Below the pieces are notes generated by a model that had not been told where the DNA came from, did no database searches, and saw only the letters and a list, made by a program, of their open reading frames with translations. Of a DNA stretch of 64,000 nt, positions 59,430 to 64,000 are shown piece by piece (within the stretch, counting starts at the first letter, position 1; every line of letters begins with the position of its first letter). Both the position numbers and the translations under genes were made by a program. This stretch comes from Polytrichum commune. Its lineage: Eukaryota; Streptophyta; Polytrichopsida; Polytrichales; Polytrichaceae. The stretch lies in assembly GCA_950295325.1 (NCBI GenBank), contig OX485806.1:52383169-52447168 (forward strand), given 5' to 3'.

Positions 59430-59660
59430 AATAGCTGGGTTGCCTAGTCAGGTATTGGAACTCTGTGGGATTAGACTGCTGGGCAGCTGAGACTGCACCA
59501 AACTTAGTTACTGTTGGACAGCCGAACTGAACCAACTTAGTTGCTGCTGGGCAGCTGAGACTAAACCGAGCTTGGTTGTTGCTGGGCAGCCGAACTACAC
59601 CGAGCTTAGTTGCTGCTGTGCAGCTGAGCTGCACCAAACTTAGTTGCTGCTTCCAGGTTA
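59430..59660. repeat. About 46-bp tandem repeat inside LTR 3h
   Basis: About five units of TTAGTTGCTGCTGGGCAGC plus a GAGACTGCACCAAAC or GAACTACACCGAGC half. The unit is unrelated to the repeats of other family-3 copies. Confidence 0.88.
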
Positions 59661-59947
59661 ACCAAGGGACTGCCGGTAAATAGGCCGGATTTGGACCGAT
59701 AGGTTAATTAGCCGGTTGGCTGGTTTAGCAAGCGAAGGCTAAGATTAAGTAGAGGGTGCCACTAAACTAGCCATGAGGGTGTTAGACCATTGGTAGATTA
59801 AAATAGTTCTTAGAAAATGTTAAGCTCAATAGGATAGGCGATGTGTGTGTGGAAGTCACATGTGATTGCATGTAACATTGACTATGGAGTAAAGTGTTTC
59901 TTAACACTTGCACACTCTCAAGTCACCATAAATCAAGTGCACAGTTA

Positions 59948-60112
59948 ATGGAGAATGTGGAGGATTCTTGCAATGCCAAAAAAAAGGAAGTGAAGATTAA
60001 AAGAGTGAGGGGAGTGTCCTTAACGGCATGTGTGGCTAAAGCCGCGGGTTGGACTCTTGAGAAAGCCAATTCTACCACAAGCCAAGAGGCTAACATTAAT
60101 AAAGCACAATGA
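59948..60112 (+). other. Conserved short frame in LTR 3h (MENVE... AAGWTLE)
   Basis: An open frame from an ATG at about 59948 encodes a basic N-terminus (KKKEVKIKR), then RGVSLTACVAKAAGWTLE, and ends at 60110-60112. Compared with LTR 3g, 17 codons from G to E show nine synonymous and two replacement differences. In LTRs 3c and 3d a minus-strand frame with AFFNACIL may be the same segment in another subfamily. The function is unknown. It could be a uORF or a spliced N-terminus. Confidence 0.55.
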
Positions 60113-60776
60113 GTGAAACAGTATGTGTTCCTTTGAACATGAAAATGGCCTTGCACATGGTTCAAGGTTGTAGGAGATACATGTGATTCTCAAAGCCATC
60201 ACCTGGACTAGGACGCTTAAGGGTGGTGGGTTTGGCCTCACAGGGCCAAGTGGACATTTTCCCTTAGCCGTTGGGCCTAGAAACCGCCATCAGCTTCAGA
60301 CCATCATTACTTCCTTGTATGATGTTTGATGCTAACAAGTAACCATTCCATCCTCATCTAAGCTTCACGTAGATTCCGATGCACTCCTCACTTGCCCCAT
60401 TCGATTTAATCTATGGGAAGTTATGCCTGTTTGAACCTTGGCAGTCCCGGGAATCACTCCCAGGCACTGCTGTACCAGGGCGCTGTCTCGGGACAGCGCC
60501 CCACTCAAATTGCCATAACTCTTAGCTCACACCTCCGATTGAGGTGATCTTGAGCATTCTAGAATCACCACGCCATGAGCTACGCATAGCTCATGGCCTC
60601 ACCCTCATGCCTCCTAGTCTTTGTGGGTGGGAGGCGTTCCCAACGCCCGGGGCCCTCACCCACACTAGGATCACTTGGGCCCTCTCACCAACGGCGCCAC
60701 AAGTCCCGGGTGTCACTCCGGGGTCCCCCTTGTGCCCATGGTGTTTCGGGCACTCCTCATGGAAAGGTGCGCGATA

Positions 60777-62124
60777 TTGGGGGCATGAACCCGATTCTTG
60801 CTTGTTTAAATAGCCCACTTGGAGGGCTTTAATATGTTTTTGCTTGGCTTTGTATTCTACAAGTTCAATTGTTGAACTTATAGGGACCGTCTTGGTTCCG
60901 AGAGGGTACATGGGTTGGGGGTTTGAACCAGAGTTCTACTTGTGTAGATAGCCTTGTTGGAGGGCTTAACTTATTTTTTTAATTGTGTTGAAATTTTCTA
61001 GTTAAGGGGTTGGACAATGTAGGGACCCTCTCGGTTCCGAGAGGGTCCCGGGGTTGGGGGTATGAACCCGATTTTTGCTTGTCCAAATAGCCCTTTTGGA
61101 GGCCTTTAATCTATTAGTAGGTTGGCTTTATATTCTCCAAGTTCAATTGTTGAACATATAGGGACCCCTGGTTCCGAGAAGGTACAAGGCTTGCGGTATA
61201 GACCAAGTTTTTGTTTGTCTAAATATGCCCTATTGAAGGGCTTTAATCATTTTTTTGGTTGGGTTGAAATCTTCCAATTAAGGGGTTGGACAATGTAGGG
61301 ACATTTTCGGTTCCGAGAAGGTCCAGGGGTTGGGGGCATGAACATGATTTCCGCTTGTCTAAATAGTGGAGTTGGAAGGTTTTAATTTATTTTTTGGTTG
61401 GCTTTAAATTCTTCAAGTTCAATGGTTGAACATATAGGGACACCCAGTTTCCGAGAGGGTACAGGGGTTGGGGTATACACCAAATTTTTGGTTGTCTAGA
61501 TATGCCCAGTTGAAGGGCTTTAATCATTTTTCTGGTTGGCTTTATATTCTTCAAGTTCAATGGTTGAACATATAGGGACCCTCTTGGTTTCGAGAGTGTC
61601 TAGGGGTTGGGGGTATGCACCAAATCTCTACTTGTGTAGATAGCATAGTTGGAGAGCTTTATTCATTTCTTTGGTTGGGTTTAAACTTCTAGTTCAGGGG
61701 TTGGATAATTTAAGGACCCTCTCGGTTCCGAGAGGGTCAGGATTGCGGGCATGAACCCGATTTTTGCTTGTCAAAATAGCCCACTTGGAGGGCTTTAATC
61801 TATTTTTTGGTTTGCTTTATATTCTTTAAGTTCAATGGTTGACCATATAGGGACCCTGCTGGTTCCGAGACGGTATAGGGGTTGGGTTATACACCAAATT
61901 TTTGCTTGTTGAGATATGCCCAGTTGGAGGGCTTCAATCATTTTTTTGGTTGGGTTGAAATCTTCTAGTTGAGGGGTTGGACAACATAGGGACCCTCTCG
62001 GTTCCGAGAGGGTCCAGGGCTTGGGGGCATGAACCTGATTTTTGTTTGTCTAAATAGCCCACTTGCAGGGCTTTTATCTATTTTTTGGTGGGCTTTATAT
62101 TCTTCAAGTTCAATGGTTGAGCAT
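60777..62124. repeat. Type-B array, fourth segment
   Basis: Nine to ten type-B monomers, alternating as dimers, with palindromes near 60890, 61028, 61165, 61305, 61440, 61578, 61718, 61855 and 61992. The segment resumes at TTGGGGGCATGAACCC. The preceding segment stops at GGACAATG, so the ~35 bp holding one palindrome is missing at the composite element. Confidence 0.9.
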
Positions 62125-63158
62125 TGTTGAGGTCACTTTCAACCCTCAGCCTTAGACGGTGTAACCCGCTGCCGAACCAGTTTACATGGAAGTTACTCCC
62201 ACCAAAATTAGACTTCTCTAGGTTTCCATTTCTATGAAGGTGGTTGTTTGCATACTAACATTGGCTTCTTAGATGTGTGACATGTTCTTTTAATGTTTTC
62301 TTGAATTCTCAAGGAGTAGTTGCCCTAAGTTTTCAAGCTTATGTTCCCCTCAATCCTAATGTCGAGGTTAAGTGTCTCAGAGACATTCCATTCTTGTAAA
62401 CAATATCTTTCATGGTTTGAATGCTTAGCCCATTCCTATTTTCTCAAATATTCTAAGAATGCTTATTTAAGAGAGTATGTAGCTTTGATAAATCTCAAGC
62501 ATACTTACTCACTAATGCAAATTCATTCACCTAGATAGTATTCAAGTATAAAAATTTCCTTATTCATTCATCATCAATTCTTCTATCAAAGAGTTTGTTC
62601 CATTTCCTATTCAAATTCTCATTCTTCTACATCTTAAGCCATGATTTAGAAGTCACTTTAATCGACGAGGTATGGTTATTGAGGGTCTTATGTTGTCCTT
62701 GATGTGGCCCACTCGTCGGCCACCTCCTTTGTCCTTCTTTTCATATGATGACGAATCCGATATCTCCCGCTTTGTAAATCACCTCGTACTTTAAATCATG
62801 ATTTCAACTCCAAGGCTTAGCATATTCTCGGTATGATCGTTAGATCTCCTTTCTATGCTTTTGCTTGTACAATTAGTTTAATTTTGGAAAATAATCCTCT
62901 TTGGATTTTAAATCTTGTAGCAATCTTTCCAAATACTAGTTCCCAAAGTCCTTTCTTTTGTGGACTGTTAATTTTTAACTAAGTCCTTATTTCTATTTTT
63001 TCAATTATTTTTTAGTCCGAAAATTGTTCCATGGCCTTAAGCCTTTAAGTCCTCCAATTTCATAAGTCCTTCAACTTGCAAGTTCTCTGAATTGTAAGTC
63101 CTTTGATCTTCTAATCCGATCTTCAAGTCCTCCGGCCTTGCAGTCCTCTAGTCCCGCT
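62125..63158 (-). mobile_element. Family-4 LTR, partial (copy 4b)
   Basis: It starts TGTTGAGGTCACTTTCAACCC and matches the first part of LTR 4a (39810), then decays into TC-rich sequence with CCGGCCTTGCAGTCC-type units. It is interrupted at 63159 by a family-1 LTR, and its other end lies beyond the window. The type-B array stops at its left boundary. Confidence 0.8.
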
Positions 63159-63831
63159 GTCGTGCACCTCTCCATGAGGAGTGCCCGAAATACCATGGGC
63201 ACAAGGGGGACCCTGGAGTGACACCCGGGACTTATGGCGTCGTTGGTGAGAGGGCCCAAGTGATCCTAGTGTGCGTGAGGGCGGGCGTTGGGAACGCCTC
63301 CCACCCACGGAGACTAGGAGGGACAATGGTAAGGCCATGAGCTATGCGTAGCTCATGGCGTGGTGATTCTAGAATGCTAAAGAACACCTGAATCGGAGGT
63401 GTGAGCTAGGAGTTCTGGCAATTTGAGTGGGGCGTTGTCCCGGGACAGCGCCCTGGTACAGCAGTCCCTGGGAGTGATTCCCGGGACTGCCAAGGTTCAA
63501 ACAGGCATAACTTCCTTAGTACTTCCCTGAATGGGGCAATTGAGGAGTCCATCGGCATCTTTGTCAAGCGTAGATGAAGATGGAATGGTCGGTTGTTATG
63601 TTCAATCATCATACAAGGAAGTTATGATGGTCTGAAGCTGCTAGGGGGTTCTAGCCCCAGCAGCTAAAGGAAAATGTTGACTTGGCCCCAACTCTTGATA
63701 GAGAGACAAGAGGTCTCTTGACGGTGGGGTAGGGGCCCCGTGGAGAGTCCTAGAGGCTTATATGGGTGAGGTGGTGTGGCCTCACCCACCCGAAGCCGAA
63801 CGGCACGGCCTCCATGGGCAATGGCCCAATG
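63159..63831 (+). mobile_element. Family-1 LTR, first part (copy 1h)
   Basis: A plus-orientation family-1 LTR with a slightly mutated start (TGTCGTGC). It follows the consensus up to GGCCCAATG, where an oppositely oriented family-1 LTR begins. The rest is presumably outside the window. Confidence 0.92.
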
Positions 63832-64000
63832 TGTCGCTACCCTTGCAAGCCCCCCTTGACAATCTTGCCAATTTTCAATTCTACTAAAGGTTACGAGCGC
63901 TAACCATTCGCATTCCGCCATGCTAATGGTTAGCTCCTCCTACCCCAGACCATATAGCTCATAGGAGGGAACCAACCCTCCTACTTTGCTTTCGGGACTC
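63832..64000 (-). mobile_element. Family-1 LTR nested in 1h, runs off the window (copy 1i)
   Basis: It starts TGTCGCTACCCTTGC, the minus-orientation start of family 1, at a point where copy 1h should continue with TGAGGCC. This is a family-1 LTR inserted into a family-1 LTR. The target duplication (expected CAATG) would lie beyond 64000. Confidence 0.88.

Larger units (their letters stand above)
58818..60242 (+). mobile_element. Family-3 solo LTR nested in LTR 1g (copy 3h)
   Basis: 1,425 bp from TGTGAGCCCAAAATGG to GGTTTGGCCTCACA, with a perfect duplication GGGCC (58813-58817 and 60243-60247). It holds a ~46-bp tandem repeat (59430-59660) and the conserved short frame (about 59948-60110). 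Confidence 0.93.
58206..60776 (-). mobile_element. Family-1 5' LTR split by a MITE and a family-3 LTR (copy 1g)
   Basis: Minus-orientation LTR pieces: 58206-58215, 58384-58817 and 60248-60776 (plus-strand end GCGATA, mutated from GCGACA). The insertions are the MITE 58216-58379 (duplicated AACC) and the family-3 LTR 58818-60242 (duplicated GGGCC). Removing them restores a normal ~0.97-kb LTR. It is the 5' LTR of the defective element at 56348-58205. Confidence 0.92.

Noticed and set aside
1-64000. tRNA, rRNA or other structured RNA genes
   Set aside because: I saw no clover-leaf with A/B boxes or rRNA-like block; by eye this is not exhaustive.

Overview
This is plant nuclear DNA made almost entirely of nested, decayed mobile elements. 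The clues are Ty3/Gypsy remnants with an initiator-Met-tRNA-type primer site (TGGTATCAGAGC), LTRs of 1 to 3 kb with 5-bp target duplications, GT-AG introns and satellite-like arrays. No prokaryotic, organellar, rRNA or tRNA gene was seen. The gene-like relics look to me like families I associate with non-flowering land plants or streptophyte algae, but this rests on memory and the species cannot be fixed from the window.

Layout. (1) 1-1302: a family-1 LTR, its primer site and a stub of internal sequence. (2) 1499-15372, minus strand: pieces of Gypsy element 'B' (gag with a CCHC knuckle, a DNA cytosine-methyltransferase fragment, RT, RNase H, integrase, PHD finger). B is interrupted by a 2.6-kb family-2 solo LTR and by Gypsy element 'A' (5816-11330), whose LTR belongs to family 3. 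(3) 15632-17835, minus: a decayed intron-containing gene resembling MULE-type transposases. (4) 18050-18651: an unrecognised coding remnant. (5) 18710-23616: a family-3 LTR carrying two further insertions of its own family. (6) 23806-25370: an array of a ~139-bp palindrome-bearing repeat (type A). (7) 25371-33856: family-3 fragments interrupted by a family-2 solo LTR (itself holding a family-3 solo LTR) and by a hAT-like TIR element. (8) 34084-42207, minus: a third Gypsy element (family 4) with an extra ORF before gag, interrupted by a family-1 solo LTR. (9) 42208-48807, plus: a seven-exon decayed gene of unknown function with type-A arrays beside it and in an intron, and two family-1 LTRs in one exon. 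(10) 49080-62124: a second ~139-bp array (type B) with the same palindrome, broken by family-1, -2 and -3 elements and holding a 164-bp MITE. (11) 62125-64000: a family-4 LTR split by family-1 LTRs.

No intact protein-coding gene is evident. The points most worth a second look are: the methyltransferase and PHD modules of element B; a short reading frame inside family-3 LTRs whose differences between copies are nearly all synonymous; copy-specific minisatellites at one position in family-3 LTRs; the chain of long hairpins in family-1 LTRs; and the two palindromic ~139-bp arrays around one gene.

Stratigraphy. Target duplications give a relative order. Families 1 and 3 sit inside families 2, 4, B, the arrays and the gene, so they were active most recently. 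The 164-bp MITE landed after a family-1 LTR. Element B is the oldest and most decayed.
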